Assembly: GCF_001613385.1 (NCBI RefSeq)
Contig: NZ_BDCG01000006.1
Location: forward strand, 85,312-149,311
DNA length: 64,000 nt
Reading direction: 5' to 3'
Source of the DNA: Nocardia flavorosea NBRC 108225
Lineage (GTDB): Bacteria > Actinomycetota > Actinomycetes > Mycobacteriales > Mycobacteriaceae
Part shown: positions 1 to 8,461 of the stretch, piece by piece
Layout: each line of letters starts with the position of its first letter
How positions within the stretch are numbered: position 1 is the first letter of the stretch
Position numbers and translations under genes: made by a program
Notes under the pieces: generated by a model
What the model saw: the letters and a program-made list of their open reading frames with translations, nothing else
Told to the model about the DNA's origin: nothing
The model's database searches: none

Positions 1-1
1 G

Positions 2-316
2 GTGGATATGAAGCCGCGAAGGAACCAGCAGGTCTGCAAGCTCGGCGCGACCACCGGCTGGAGCTGCGGAACGATCACCGAAATCACGCAACGCTACCTC
101 TACACGACCAACACTCTGGGCGCGGAAGGCGGCGATTCCGGTGCGGTGGTCTACCGGCAGACCTCCGACGGGCACGCCGCCTTCGTCGGCCTCCTGGTGG
201 CCTTCGACCGGGATGCTGGCCACAGCGCGGTGGTCGAGCCCGCCGAATGGCTTTTCGATCAGATCGACAAGTACGGCCCCACCCGCGACAATCCGTTCGT
301 CTGGTACCGGGTCTGA
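2..316 (+). CDS. Trypsin-like serine protease, C-terminal part (5' end outside window)
   Basis: The frame is open to the left edge, so this is only the last ~104 residues. It carries the GGDSGA segment typical of the S1 (chymotrypsin/streptogrisin) nucleophile serine, preceded by a stretch with a Cys-containing GATTGWSCGTI segment resembling streptogrisin-like actinobacterial peptidases. The catalytic His and Asp would lie upstream of the window. The gene ends 6 bp before the convergent esterase gene, so the two share a very short 3' junction with no room for a long terminator. The family is clear; substrate and secretion cannot be judged without the N-terminus. Confidence 0.75.
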   Translation: MDMKPRRNQQVCKLGATTGWSCGTITEITQRYLYTTNTLGAEGGDSGAVVYRQTSDGHAAFVGLLVAFDRDAGHSAVVEPAEWLFDQIDKYGPTRDNPFVWYRV

Positions 317-322
317 TCCGGT

Positions 323-1309
323 TCAGACGCCCAGCGCGCCCGCGAAAACCGGCCAGGACCGGTGCAGATCGTCCTGCCAGTAGGCCCAGGCATGCGTGCC
401 CGGATGGAAGTGCACGGTCGCCGGGATCTGCCGGGCGGCCAGCGCTGCCGCCAGCGGGCCGGTGCAGTTGCTGACGATGGATTCCATCGTGCCGCCGACC
501 AGCACCCGGTCGGCCAGCCGTAGTGGGTCGCCGTCGATACCGCGGGAATTCAGTACCTCGTGCGGGCCCGGCGCGCCGTTACCGGAGGAGAGGTAGAGCG
601 CTGTGCCCCGCAGCCGGTCCAGATGCAGCATCGGGTCGTGTTCGAGCCACGCGGGATGGCCCGGATCGCCCCACATATTGGTGGCGTTCGCCCCGAACAG
701 CGCCAGCTGCGAGTACACGATGGCCCGTGCCGCCGGGTCGCTGGTGCGCGGGCAGCCGCTGTACGCGCCGACCGCCTGGTAGAGGCCGGGCGCGTGGATG
801 GCCAGATTCAACGCCGAGGTCGCCGACATCGACAGCCCCGCCACCGCATTGCGGCCGGTCATCCCGAAGCGGGCGTCGAGCAGCGGCGGCAGTTCGCGGG
901 TGAGGAAGGTTTCCCATTTGTTGCGGCCCAGTACCGGGTCGTCGGCGATCCAGTCGGTGTAGTAGCTGGCCCGGCCCCCCATGGGCACGATCACGTTGAC
1001 CGGACGATCGGCGAAGAACTCGGCCACATCGGTGCGCCGCATCCACGGGCCGCCGTCCTCGCCACCGTCGACGGCGTTGAGCAGGTACAGCGCAGGTGCG
1101 CCGGATCCCGGATGCGAAAGCCACAGCGTGACCGGTTTATCCATCGCGCCGGAATGCACCACCACCTCGAACTGCCGGCCACCGAGCGGACGTACATCCA
1201 CGATCCGGGCGGGCCCCTCGGCGGCGGCCGGGCCCGCCGCGATTCCCGTCGCCACCAGCGCGAAAGACAGCGTGAACAGGGACACCAGGCAACGCGGCAG
1301 CCGGTACAT
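323..1309 (-). CDS. Antigen 85-like secreted esterase / mycolyltransferase family
   Basis: 328-residue alpha/beta hydrolase of the antigen 85/esterase D family, predicted to be exported. The ATG at 1309 starts a signal peptide (MYRLPRC, a hydrophobic run to about residue 25, then an Ala-rich cleavage region near 30); the open frame continues upstream, but that extension is out-of-character Arg/Pro-rich sequence. The nucleophile elbow GLSMS puts the serine at about residue 160, and GTHAW near the end resembles the antigen 85 catalytic His segment. Family members transfer mycolates to trehalose or arabinogalactan, or act as plain esterases; which applies here is not visible. It lies 41 bp downstream of the DUF6875 gene and is probably the third gene of the NRPS operon. 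Confidence 0.85.
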   Translation of the reverse strand: MYRLPRCLVSLFTLSFALVATGIAAGPAAAEGPARIVDVRPLGGRQFEVVVHSGAMDKPVTLWLSHPGSGAPALYLLNAVDGGEDGGPWMRRTDVAEFFADRPVNVIVPMGGRASYYTDWIADDPVLGRNKWETFLTRELPPLLDARFGMTGRNAVAGLSMSATSALNLAIHAPGLYQAVGAYSGCPRTSDPAARAIVYSQLALFGANATNMWGDPGHPAWLEHDPMLHLDRLRGTALYLSSGNGAPGPHEVLNSRGIDGDPLRLADRVLVGGTMESIVSNCTGPLAAALAARQIPATVHFHPGTHAWAYWQDDLHRSWPVFAGALGV

Positions 1310-1350
1310 GCCGTGGTTTCTACCACGACGCGATACCCGGCCCGGGGTTA

Positions 1351-2094
1351 TCACCTGGCGTGTTCGTCGCGGGCGTGCACCCGTAGCGCGGTGATCGCGT
1401 CGGCGTCTGCTTCCGGCACCCGCATCCGTTCGGCGATCGACCAGCGCAGGGCCCGGGGCAACTGCGGTGCGACCTTGCCCAAATACGCGTACAGCCAGTC
1501 GATGCGCGCGACCAGGAACGGGTAGTCGGTGGTCATCATGGGGCGGATCACCAGCATCGGCAGCGGTGCGTCCAACGGATGGAAGGCGGCGTTCCACAGC
1601 CCGGGTACCCGGCATCCCGGGTAGAACTGGCCGAGCATCAGGCCGTCGCAGACCACCTCGGTCTTGTGGCGGCAGTGCGCGGTGTCGATCCGGTCGGTGC
1701 GGGTGAGTCCGGGGAAGATCGTCACCGTGGTCAGGCGGCGGTCGCCGGACTCCCCGGCGCGGAGGCTTTTGTACAGGCCGTGGGCATCCAGAACGGCCGC
1801 CGAGATGTTCTCGACGGTCAGCTCGTCGCCCCCGCGGATCACGGCGGCCCACAGGGCATGGTGGTTCGTGGTCTGGCGGATGAACGGGCATACCGGGCCG
1901 TCTCGGCCCAGGTCGGGATGTGGCTGCCGGAGATACTCGGCGATCCAGCGCGTGAGTACCGCGGCATCGGGATGTTGTGCGGCCCAGCGTTCGGCGTCGT
2001 GGTAGACATCGCGCCAGGTCCGGCCGGTCCGCGGCCCGCGATATGCGTGGGCGGTCGCGGGTACCGGGCCCTCGGAGTTCGCCGGCCTGTTCAT
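1351..2094 (-). CDS. DUF6875-type protein coupled to NRPS
   Basis: 247-residue soluble protein without signal peptide or membrane segment. I tentatively place it in the DUF6875 family, proteins of unknown function often found beside NRPS genes. Conserved-looking features are a CPFIRQT segment near residue 69, a Cys/His-rich stretch (AHCRHKTEVVCDG) and FYPGC, which could bind a metal or cofactor. Its ATG overlaps the TGA of the NRPS gene by 4 bp (ATGA), so the two are translationally coupled and likely act in the same pathway. A tailoring or release-assisting role is inference from that coupling only. Confidence 0.7.
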   Translation of the reverse strand: MNRPANSEGPVPATAHAYRGPRTGRTWRDVYHDAERWAAQHPDAAVLTRWIAEYLRQPHPDLGRDGPVCPFIRQTTNHHALWAAVIRGGDELTVENISAAVLDAHGLYKSLRAGESGDRRLTTVTIFPGLTRTDRIDTAHCRHKTEVVCDGLMLGQFYPGCRVPGLWNAAFHPLDAPLPMLVIRPMMTTDYPFLVARIDWLYAYLGKVAPQLPRALRWSIAERMRVPEADADAITALRVHARDEHAR

Positions 2095-5000
2095 CGGCTG
2101 TCCGCCCGCGCGGTGAGTTCGGCCGGATATCGGTCCAGGACAGGTGCGATCACCGCGACGGATTCGGGATTCATCAGCCGGCCGTGCTCGGTATCGACCG
2201 GGTACTCGAGCAGTTCACCGGTGACGAACGGCCGCCACATCTGCACATCGAGCATTTCGGTCATGCCGCGGGTCGCCGAGAAGTACAGCAGGTCACCGTC
2301 GAAGACGCCGGGACGGTAGCGGGCCGATATCTCGACCCCCGCGATGTAGGCCCGATGCAGGCGGTCGAGCTGGCCGGCGGTCAGCCCCGCGCCCAGGGTC
2401 GCCCCCGCGGCCGCCAGTTCCGCGGCGGCTTCGGCGGCCGTCAGTTCCGGAGCTTGCGCCGCTGCGTGCGCGTCGGGTTCGTCGCCGAGCAGGTGGGTGA
2501 GCAGATCGCGCATCCGCGGCCGCGGTGGTGGTGGGGCGTCCGGCGGAAAGACGACACTGTCGAGCATCGCCAGCATCGCGACCTCATGGCCGAGATCGCG
2601 TAACCGGACCGCCACGGCATGGGCGAGCTGGCCACCGAGCGACCAGCCCAGCAGATGGTAGGGGCCATCCGGTTGCACCCGCAGGATCTCGCGCAGATAG
2701 CGGCCGGCGAGAGTATCGGCCGTGGCGACCTCCGAGTCCGGGGAAGTCAGGACCGGCGACTGGACTCCGTAGACCGGGCGGGCGGCGATCCGGTGTGACA
2801 GTCCCGCGTAACACCACGCCAGCGGTACCGCGGAATGGAAACAGAACAGCGGCGGCCGGGAGCCGTTGCGGCGCAGGGGCAGAATTATCTGCAAGCCCTC
2901 CGCCCCGCCGGTGCCGTTACCGCCCGTCGCCGCGAACCTCCGGGCCGGTGACACCGAATCCGCTGGTTCACCACTCGCGTGGTCGCTGCCCTCCTCATCG
3001 CTGTCCGCCGGAGTGCCGGAGTGCCGGTAATCCGCGATACGGTCGGCCAGCTCCGCCACCGTCGGCGCGGTATACAGCCAGCGTACGGTCACCGGAACGC
3101 CCGTCACCTCGGCCAGCTCGGCCGAAAGAGCCACGCCCAGTAGCGAATTACCACCCAGCGCGAAGAAATCGTCGTCCAGTCCGATATCCGGACGGCCGAC
3201 CACACCGCCCACCTGCCGCGCGACCAACCGCTGCACATCCGTTTCCGGGGCGCGATAGGCGCGAGACAGCACCGGTTCCGGCAGCCGGTCCCGGTCGGTT
3301 TTCCCATTGGGGGTCAACGGAATCCGATCGATCTCCAGTAACACCGCCGGCACCAGCGCGGAAGGCAGTACGGTGCGGATCCGGCTCAGCGTGGCGACCG
3401 GATCGAATCCATGGCCCGCGGCCACCACCACATAGGCGGCCAGGCAGGCGGCCGGTCCGGATTCGCCCGTCACCGTAACCACCGCCTGCGCGATTTCCGG
3501 TCCCGCGGTGAGCGCCGATTCGATCTCGCCGGGCTCGATCCGGCGGCCGTGCAGGCCGAGCTGACGATCGGCCCGGCCGAGGTATTCGAAGCCGCCGGGA
3601 TCGGCGCGCACCAGGTCCCCGGTCCGATACAGGCGTTGCCCGGTGCCCGCCGGATCGGCCACGAACCGGACGGCCGTGGTCGCGGGATCGTGCAGATACC
3701 CCAGCGCGACACCCGGCCCGCCCAGATACAGTTCGCTCCGCCCGCCCACCGGTACCGGCCGCAGCCGGGGAGTCAGTTGCACCGCTCGCACATCCGGCAG
3801 TGCCGGCCCGATCAGCACCGGGCCGGCCGGGGACAGTGGCTCGCTCTGCATCGTCATCACGGTCGTCTCGGTAGGACCGTAGCCGTTGTACAACCGCACC
3901 CGCGGAGCCCAGCGCCGGACGAGTTCGCTGCCGGGGGACTCGCCACCGGTCACCACCACCCGCAGACTCGGCAGCCGGGCCGGGTCCAAGCTGTTCAGCA
4001 CCACGGGAGTGCTCAGCAGATGCGTGATCTCCGCGGTACGGATCAATTCGGTGAGCCGGGTCCCCGCCACCGGCCCCGCGGGGGCGACCACCAGCCGCGC
4101 ACCGACCGCGAACGCCGCGAGCAGCTCCAGCAGATGCGCGTCGAATACAGGCGAATGCGCGTGCAGGACAACGGACTCGGCATCGACCCGATAGCGCTCG
4201 ACAAGATAGTCGGTGAGCGGTCCCAACCCACGGTGACCGACGAGCACCCCCTTCGGAGTTCCGGTGGTCCCCGAGGTATGGATCAGATAGGCGGGGTGGT
4301 CCGGGCACAGCCCCGCCCAGGGTTTCCGATCCCCGCCGATCGCCGCCGAATACCTCCACGGTCCGTCGCCGTCGCCGACTCGGGCAGCTACTCGCTGCGC
4401 GCGGGTACGCTCACCTACCTGCACGGATCCGACCAAACCGTTCCGCGTACCCGCACCAGCCCCGTTCCGCGACCCGGCGGGCACGGCGCCGGTTCTCGCC
4501 GATATGCCCCTTCCTCCGTGCGCCGTTCCCGTTTTCCGGCCGTCGGCCGAGCCCTCCGGCTTCCGCCCGGAGTGCACGGAACCCACCTCGACGGCGTTGT
4601 TGTCGTTCCCGGCTCGATGTAGGGCCCCCTCCGTCCAGGTATCGTCACGGTTCACCACACGTTGTCCATCCGGCGCGGGCCCCGTATCCGGCTCGCCCGG
4701 TTCGACACCGGGAGCGACGGTATCCCGCCGCGACCCGGCCGCCGGTCGCTCCGCGGTACCGGCATCTATCGAATCGCCTGACGGTTGCCGCGGCTGCACT
4801 GCCGTTGCGGCCGGGCCGTCCAGCTCCAGCCAGCGCACCGGCTCGCCGCTGCCCGGCCCCGCGGTCGCCGCACGGGTCGCATCCGCTGCGGACAAGCCCG
4901 GCCGTACCGCCGCCACTGTGAGACCGAAGCCGATTCCCGCGGCCGCAAGCACCGACGAGATCCGATCCGGCGGGTCGGCGGGGTCGATCGGTACGAAACA

Positions 5001-6614
5001 AGCGCCCGCGGTGGCCACCGCCCAGAGCGCGAGCACCGATTCGATCGAACGCGGGATGACCACCGCGACCGGCGTCCCGGGGCCTGCACCACGGTCGATC
5101 AGTTCCTGTGCCCAGCCGCGGGAGAGTTCGTCCAGCCGGCGATACGTCAGTGATCGGGTGCCTTCGCTCACGGCCACCGCATCCGGGCGCATTCCCATAC
5201 GCAGGAGCTCGGGCAGCAGTCGCACCGCCGCGATGGGTGCCGGGGAGTCCCGCGGATCCGCTGCTTGTCGCGGAACGAAGCCCGGTACATCCGGGGCCTT
5301 TTCGCGTTCGCCGAGGCATGCGACCGGATCGTCTGGTGCTGCGGTGAGGAAATGGTGCAGATAGAAGAGGAATCCGTGGTGATACCAGGAGAGCGCCGCG
5401 GCCGAATACCGGGCGGGATTGCCCTGGAAATCGATACTGATGCTGGACTCGTCCGGACCCAGCTGATACCCGTTGACCAGCAGATCCTCCACCGGTCCCA
5501 GCGACAGCAGCTGCGCCTGCCCGGTGAGCGGACCCAACCGCAGCGGTTCCACGAAACCGAGCACGTTGACCACCGGCCCGAATCCGCCGCGCTCCACCCG
5601 GCCGCGGCCGCGGTCGTGCTGGATCTCCTCGTACGGATACCGCTGATGCCGCAGCGCCGCAACGATCTTCGTCCGTACCGCGGCGACCGCGACCCCGACG
5701 GTGCCCCGCGTGAGGCCGGTGAGCCGCAGCGGCACGACATTCGATACCGACCCGGCCGACCGGCGCAGTACCGCCGTCGTCCAAGCCGGTACCGGGAGTG
5801 TGATCACGGGGTCGTCGTTCCCGGTGAGCTGGGCGAAATAGCAGGCGAAGGCGGCGATGAGCAGTTCGCCGAAGGAGGCACCGTACTGTTCGCGGGCGGC
5901 GGCGACCGCATCCGCGGTCGCCGGTCCGAGCCCCGCCGAAGCCCGGTGCGGCCGTGGCCGTGGCCCCGCGGGATGGCCGGCCAGCCCCACCGGCTCGGAC
6001 AGACCCGACAGCGCGGAGAGCCAGTACTCCTTATCGGCCGCCGCCCGCGCCGACTTCCGATAGGTCTCCTCGGCGGCGAGCAGTCCGGCGGTGTCCAGCG
6101 CGCCGGGCTCGCCCGCCTCGGTATCGGTGACCGCAGCCCGGTACAGCTCACCGGTGCGCCGTAACAGTGCGACGGCACCGGCGCCGTCGAGAACCAGGTG
6201 ATGGCTGCGCAGATACAGCAGATGCCGGTCCGCGGCCACCCGGTACAGCGTCGCGACGGTGAGATCGTCGGTGCGCGGATCGAGCGGAGCGAAGTGGTCG
6301 TCCGCCATCCGATCGAGCGCCGCGATGATCGGATCGGTGTGATCGGCGAGATCGCAGACGAAGAACGGGAGATCGGTATCCGCGAGCAGCTGCCGCGGCC
6401 GGCCGTCCACTTCCCGCACCCGGATTCCGGGCGATTCGAGCTCCCGGGCCGCGCGCCGCCCGCATTCGCGCATCAGCTCCACCTCGACCGGCCCCCGCAG
6501 ATCCAGGTACATGGCCACGGTGTTCGGGATCCCGGGATACAGCTGTTGCGCCACCCACCACCGCAGTTGAGCGGCCGACAGCGGATGATCCGATCCCGTT
6601 CCCTGGTACCTCAC
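2091..6614 (-). CDS. Single-module non-ribosomal peptide synthetase (C-A-T-TE)
   Basis: About 1507 residues from the GTG at 6614, which has GGAGG ten bases upstream; the frame stays open further upstream without a better start. Domains: condensation ~10-440 (HHLVLDG, catalytic His ~139); adenylation ~465-1110 (LIHTSGTTGTPKG, YNGYGPTETT, YRTGD, NGK with Lys ~1105); carrier LGGNS with the pantetheine serine ~1157; thioesterase ~1250-1507 (GWSLGG, Ser ~1325, His ~1477). The layout equals EntF of enterobactin synthesis, and the C domain looks EntF-like. Hand alignment to GrsA gives the pocket code D-A-L-L-V-G-G-V-M-K; Asp235 suggests an alpha-amino acid, otherwise unassigned. A ~160-residue Gly/Arg/Ala-rich, probably disordered segment (~605-765) interrupts the A domain just before the ATP-binding loop. 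The next gene overlaps by 4 bp. Confidence 0.9.
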   Translation of the reverse strand: MRYQGTGSDHPLSAAQLRWWVAQQLYPGIPNTVAMYLDLRGPVEVELMRECGRRAARELESPGIRVREVDGRPRQLLADTDLPFFVCDLADHTDPIIAALDRMADDHFAPLDPRTDDLTVATLYRVAADRHLLYLRSHHLVLDGAGAVALLRRTGELYRAAVTDTEAGEPGALDTAGLLAAEETYRKSARAAADKEYWLSALSGLSEPVGLAGHPAGPRPRPHRASAGLGPATADAVAAAREQYGASFGELLIAAFACYFAQLTGNDDPVITLPVPAWTTAVLRRSAGSVSNVVPLRLTGLTRGTVGVAVAAVRTKIVAALRHQRYPYEEIQHDRGRGRVERGGFGPVVNVLGFVEPLRLGPLTGQAQLLSLGPVEDLLVNGYQLGPDESSISIDFQGNPARYSAAALSWYHHGFLFYLHHFLTAAPDDPVACLGEREKAPDVPGFVPRQAADPRDSPAPIAAVRLLPELLRMGMRPDAVAVSEGTRSLTYRRLDELSRGWAQELIDRGAGPGTPVAVVIPRSIESVLALWAVATAGACFVPIDPADPPDRISSVLAAAGIGFGLTVAAVRPGLSAADATRAATAGPGSGEPVRWLELDGPAATAVQPRQPSGDSIDAGTAERPAAGSRRDTVAPGVEPGEPDTGPAPDGQRVVNRDDTWTEGALHRAGNDNNAVEVGSVHSGRKPEGSADGRKTGTAHGGRGISARTGAVPAGSRNGAGAGTRNGLVGSVQVGERTRAQRVAARVGDGDGPWRYSAAIGGDRKPWAGLCPDHPAYLIHTSGTTGTPKGVLVGHRGLGPLTDYLVERYRVDAESVVLHAHSPVFDAHLLELLAAFAVGARLVVAPAGPVAGTRLTELIRTAEITHLLSTPVVLNSLDPARLPSLRVVVTGGESPGSELVRRWAPRVRLYNGYGPTETTVMTMQSEPLSPAGPVLIGPALPDVRAVQLTPRLRPVPVGGRSELYLGGPGVALGYLHDPATTAVRFVADPAGTGQRLYRTGDLVRADPGGFEYLGRADRQLGLHGRRIEPGEIESALTAGPEIAQAVVTVTGESGPAACLAAYVVVAAGHGFDPVATLSRIRTVLPSALVPAVLLEIDRIPLTPNGKTDRDRLPEPVLSRAYRAPETDVQRLVARQVGGVVGRPDIGLDDDFFALGGNSLLGVALSAELAEVTGVPVTVRWLYTAPTVAELADRIADYRHSGTPADSDEEGSDHASGEPADSVSPARRFAATGGNGTGGAEGLQIILPLRRNGSRPPLFCFHSAVPLAWCYAGLSHRIAARPVYGVQSPVLTSPDSEVATADTLAGRYLREILRVQPDGPYHLLGWSLGGQLAHAVAVRLRDLGHEVAMLAMLDSVVFPPDAPPPPRPRMRDLLTHLLGDEPDAHAAAQAPELTAAEAAAELAAAGATLGAGLTAGQLDRLHRAYIAGVEISARYRPGVFDGDLLYFSATRGMTEMLDVQMWRPFVTGELLEYPVDTEHGRLMNPESVAVIAPVLDRYPAELTARADSR

Positions 6615-6823
6615 CTGGACCGCGCCTCCTGCGTTGCCCGGCCGGCCCGGAAATGAGAACAACGCGCGACGCCGATCCACGCGCCGCTCCGTACCGGCCC
6701 GGCCGCTACGACTACCTGCGGAATCACCTGCGGCGAACACTACGCCTGCCCAGCAAGGTAATGCACCGGCTCCCATCTCCAGCGCAATCCCTCAACCGAA
6801 CCAGAATGCGCTAATACGTTTTT

Positions 6824-7081
6824 ATGCGCACAACAATCGACCTACCTCCGGAACTCATGCGCGCCGCCAAGATCGCCGCCGCCACCGAGCGCGGTCTCAG
6901 TCTCGAGGACCTTTTCACAAAGGCCCAGGCACATGAGGTAGGCGCAGGTGTCCATCCGCCGAAGTCCGGGCGTGTCCGGTTCCCATTGGTCGGCGCGGCG
7001 GATGCCCCGCACAAGGTGGACCTGAGCAACGCGGACCTCGATGAGGCACTTGGAAACGACGACGCTGCCGAGTACGCATGA
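6824..7081 (+). CDS. VapB-like ribbon-helix-helix antitoxin
   Basis: 85 residues. The N-terminus MRTTIDLPPEL followed by two helices (residues ~9-35) is a ribbon-helix-helix DNA-binding fold; the C-terminal half is the toxin-neutralising tail, ending in acidic residues. It overlaps the PIN toxin gene by 4 bp (ATGA). Type II antitoxins of this kind repress their own promoter. A short inverted repeat, TGCGC at 6807-6811 and GCGCA at 6826-6830, brackets the start codon and could be part of the operator, though its arms are only 5 bp. The 209 bp between this gene and the divergent NRPS start presumably carry both promoters. Confidence 0.8.
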   Translation: MRTTIDLPPELMRAAKIAAATERGLSLEDLFTKAQAHEVGAGVHPPKSGRVRFPLVGAADAPHKVDLSNADLDEALGNDDAAEYA

Positions 7082-7506
7082 CAGCGCTCGTCGACGTGGG
7101 CGTGTGGCTGGCTGCGGTATGGGGCCGCCATATGCACCATTCCGCAGCCGCGAAGTGGTTCGACAGACACCCGGGCGACCTTGTGATGTGCCGGGTTACC
7201 CGAACCTCGCTACTACGATTGCTTTCGAATCCTTCGGTCATGCAGGGTGATGTCCTCACCCGCAGCGCAGCATGGCGGGTGATCGATCAACTACTGGCCG
7301 ATGAGCGAGTGGCCTGGGCCGATGAACCGGCGGACCTCGAGGCTGTATTCCGGGCACTGTCTGCGCGCGATGAGACGAGCCACAAGCTGTGGACCGACGA
7401 TTATCTCGCCGCGTTCGCCCAGACCAGCGGTGCGGAGTTGGCAACGCTCGACCGAAAACTGGCGGCCCGGTATCCGTCGATCCCGGTTGTCACGATCGCG
7501 GGATAG
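7078..7506 (+). CDS. VapC-like PIN-domain ribonuclease toxin
   Basis: 142 residues, PIN-domain fold. Acidic residues expected in the active site are present at Asp6 (ALVDVGVW), Asp107/108 (WTDDYLAAF) and Asp125 (TLDRKL). At the second conserved acidic position the sequence reads CRVTRTSLLRLL: Arg42 stands where many VapC proteins have Glu and a related subfamily, as I recall it, has Gln. Activity is therefore likely but not certain. VapC enzymes cut RNA, often tRNA, when freed from VapB. Its last 17 bases overlap the 3' end of the convergent CbiX gene. Confidence 0.8.
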   Translation: MTALVDVGVWLAAVWGRHMHHSAAAKWFDRHPGDLVMCRVTRTSLLRLLSNPSVMQGDVLTRSAAWRVIDQLLADERVAWADEPADLEAVFRALSARDETSHKLWTDDYLAAFAQTSGAELATLDRKLAARYPSIPVVTIAG

Positions 7507-8461
7507 CGGTTCCGGTCGGCGGCAGGGTGGGCCGGCCGGACCGTTCGCGTAGCGCAGCGCGGTAGCGGTCGGCGATCAACCGGACCACGGCGGGATGCAC
7601 GCCGATCGGGTCGGCCACTCCGGTCGCGCCGGCCTGGTGCAGGCGCTCGTGGAACAGTCCGTGTGCCAGCAAGTAGGAGGCGACGAACACACGGTCCTGG
7701 CCCTCCTCGCGCAACTCTGCCACGACTTCCGGAACGCGCGGTGCGCCCGTGGCGACATACGCCGTGCGCACCGGTGTGGCGAGTTGTGCGGTGAGCATGG
7801 CGGCAGCACGGTTCACGTCCGCGCGAGCTCGCGGATCGGAAGAGCCCGCGGCCGCGAACACCACGGCATCACCCGGGCACCAGCCGGCCGCGCGCAACCG
7901 CACGGCCATGATCCGCGCCAGGGCGGGATCCGGACCCATCGCGGGGGTCACCGTCACGGCGGGATGGGCACTGTCGCTCACTTCCCGCGGCACATCCTTG
8001 TAGACGTGATAGCCCGAAGCCAGGAAGGCCGGAACCACCACGGCCGGTGCCGGATTCACGGCATCCGGAGACTGTGCGACGAGATCGTGCAGCACTTCCG
8101 ACGGTGAGGGACCGAGGACATCGACGAATGCGGTGCGCACCGGCGTGCTCGTCGTGGACCGACCGGAGACCACGCCGAATTCTGCGAGGGGATCGACGGC
8201 GCAACCGCACACCGCGGTTGAGTGCGCAGCAGGAAGCATCGCTGTGCGGCGAGCCCGCGCGGGCTGCCCGGTGCCGGTACCCGGCCCAGCAGCCGCGTTG
8301 TGCGCGCAGGGGGTTCCGGCCGGTACCGGCCGGTGCCCGAGTTCGCGACCCACTGCCTCGGCCAGCGCGGCGATCATCTCCACCCCCTTACCGCTGCGGG
8401 TCCCGTGGGCCACCAAGACCAGCGCGGGCGGTTCCGGCCTGAGTGCTTCCGGCGCGCTCAT
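7490..8461 (-). CDS. CbiX-type sirohydrochlorin chelatase
   Basis: 323 residues with two CbiX/SirB-like halves. The first starts with LVAHGTRSGKG (metal-binding His), the second is marked by the VVFAAAGSSDP and YLLAHGLFHERL segments. The protein inserts Fe2+ into sirohydrochlorin to make siroheme, the cofactor of NirB encoded upstream in the same operon. About 65 residues between the first HGTR segment and the FVDVLGPSPSEVL segment are low-complexity and look like an insertion. The ATG overlaps the preceding stop by 4 bp (ATGA). The 3' end overlaps the convergent vapC gene by 17 bp. Cobalt use for cobalamin is an alternative, but the operon context favours siroheme. Confidence 0.85.
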   Translation of the reverse strand: MSAPEALRPEPPALVLVAHGTRSGKGVEMIAALAEAVGRELGHRPVPAGTPCAHNAAAGPGTGTGQPARARRTAMLPAAHSTAVCGCAVDPLAEFGVVSGRSTTSTPVRTAFVDVLGPSPSEVLHDLVAQSPDAVNPAPAVVVPAFLASGYHVYKDVPREVSDSAHPAVTVTPAMGPDPALARIMAVRLRAAGWCPGDAVVFAAAGSSDPRARADVNRAAAMLTAQLATPVRTAYVATGAPRVPEVVAELREEGQDRVFVASYLLAHGLFHERLHQAGATGVADPIGVHPAVVRLIADRYRAALRERSGRPTLPPTGTAIPRS

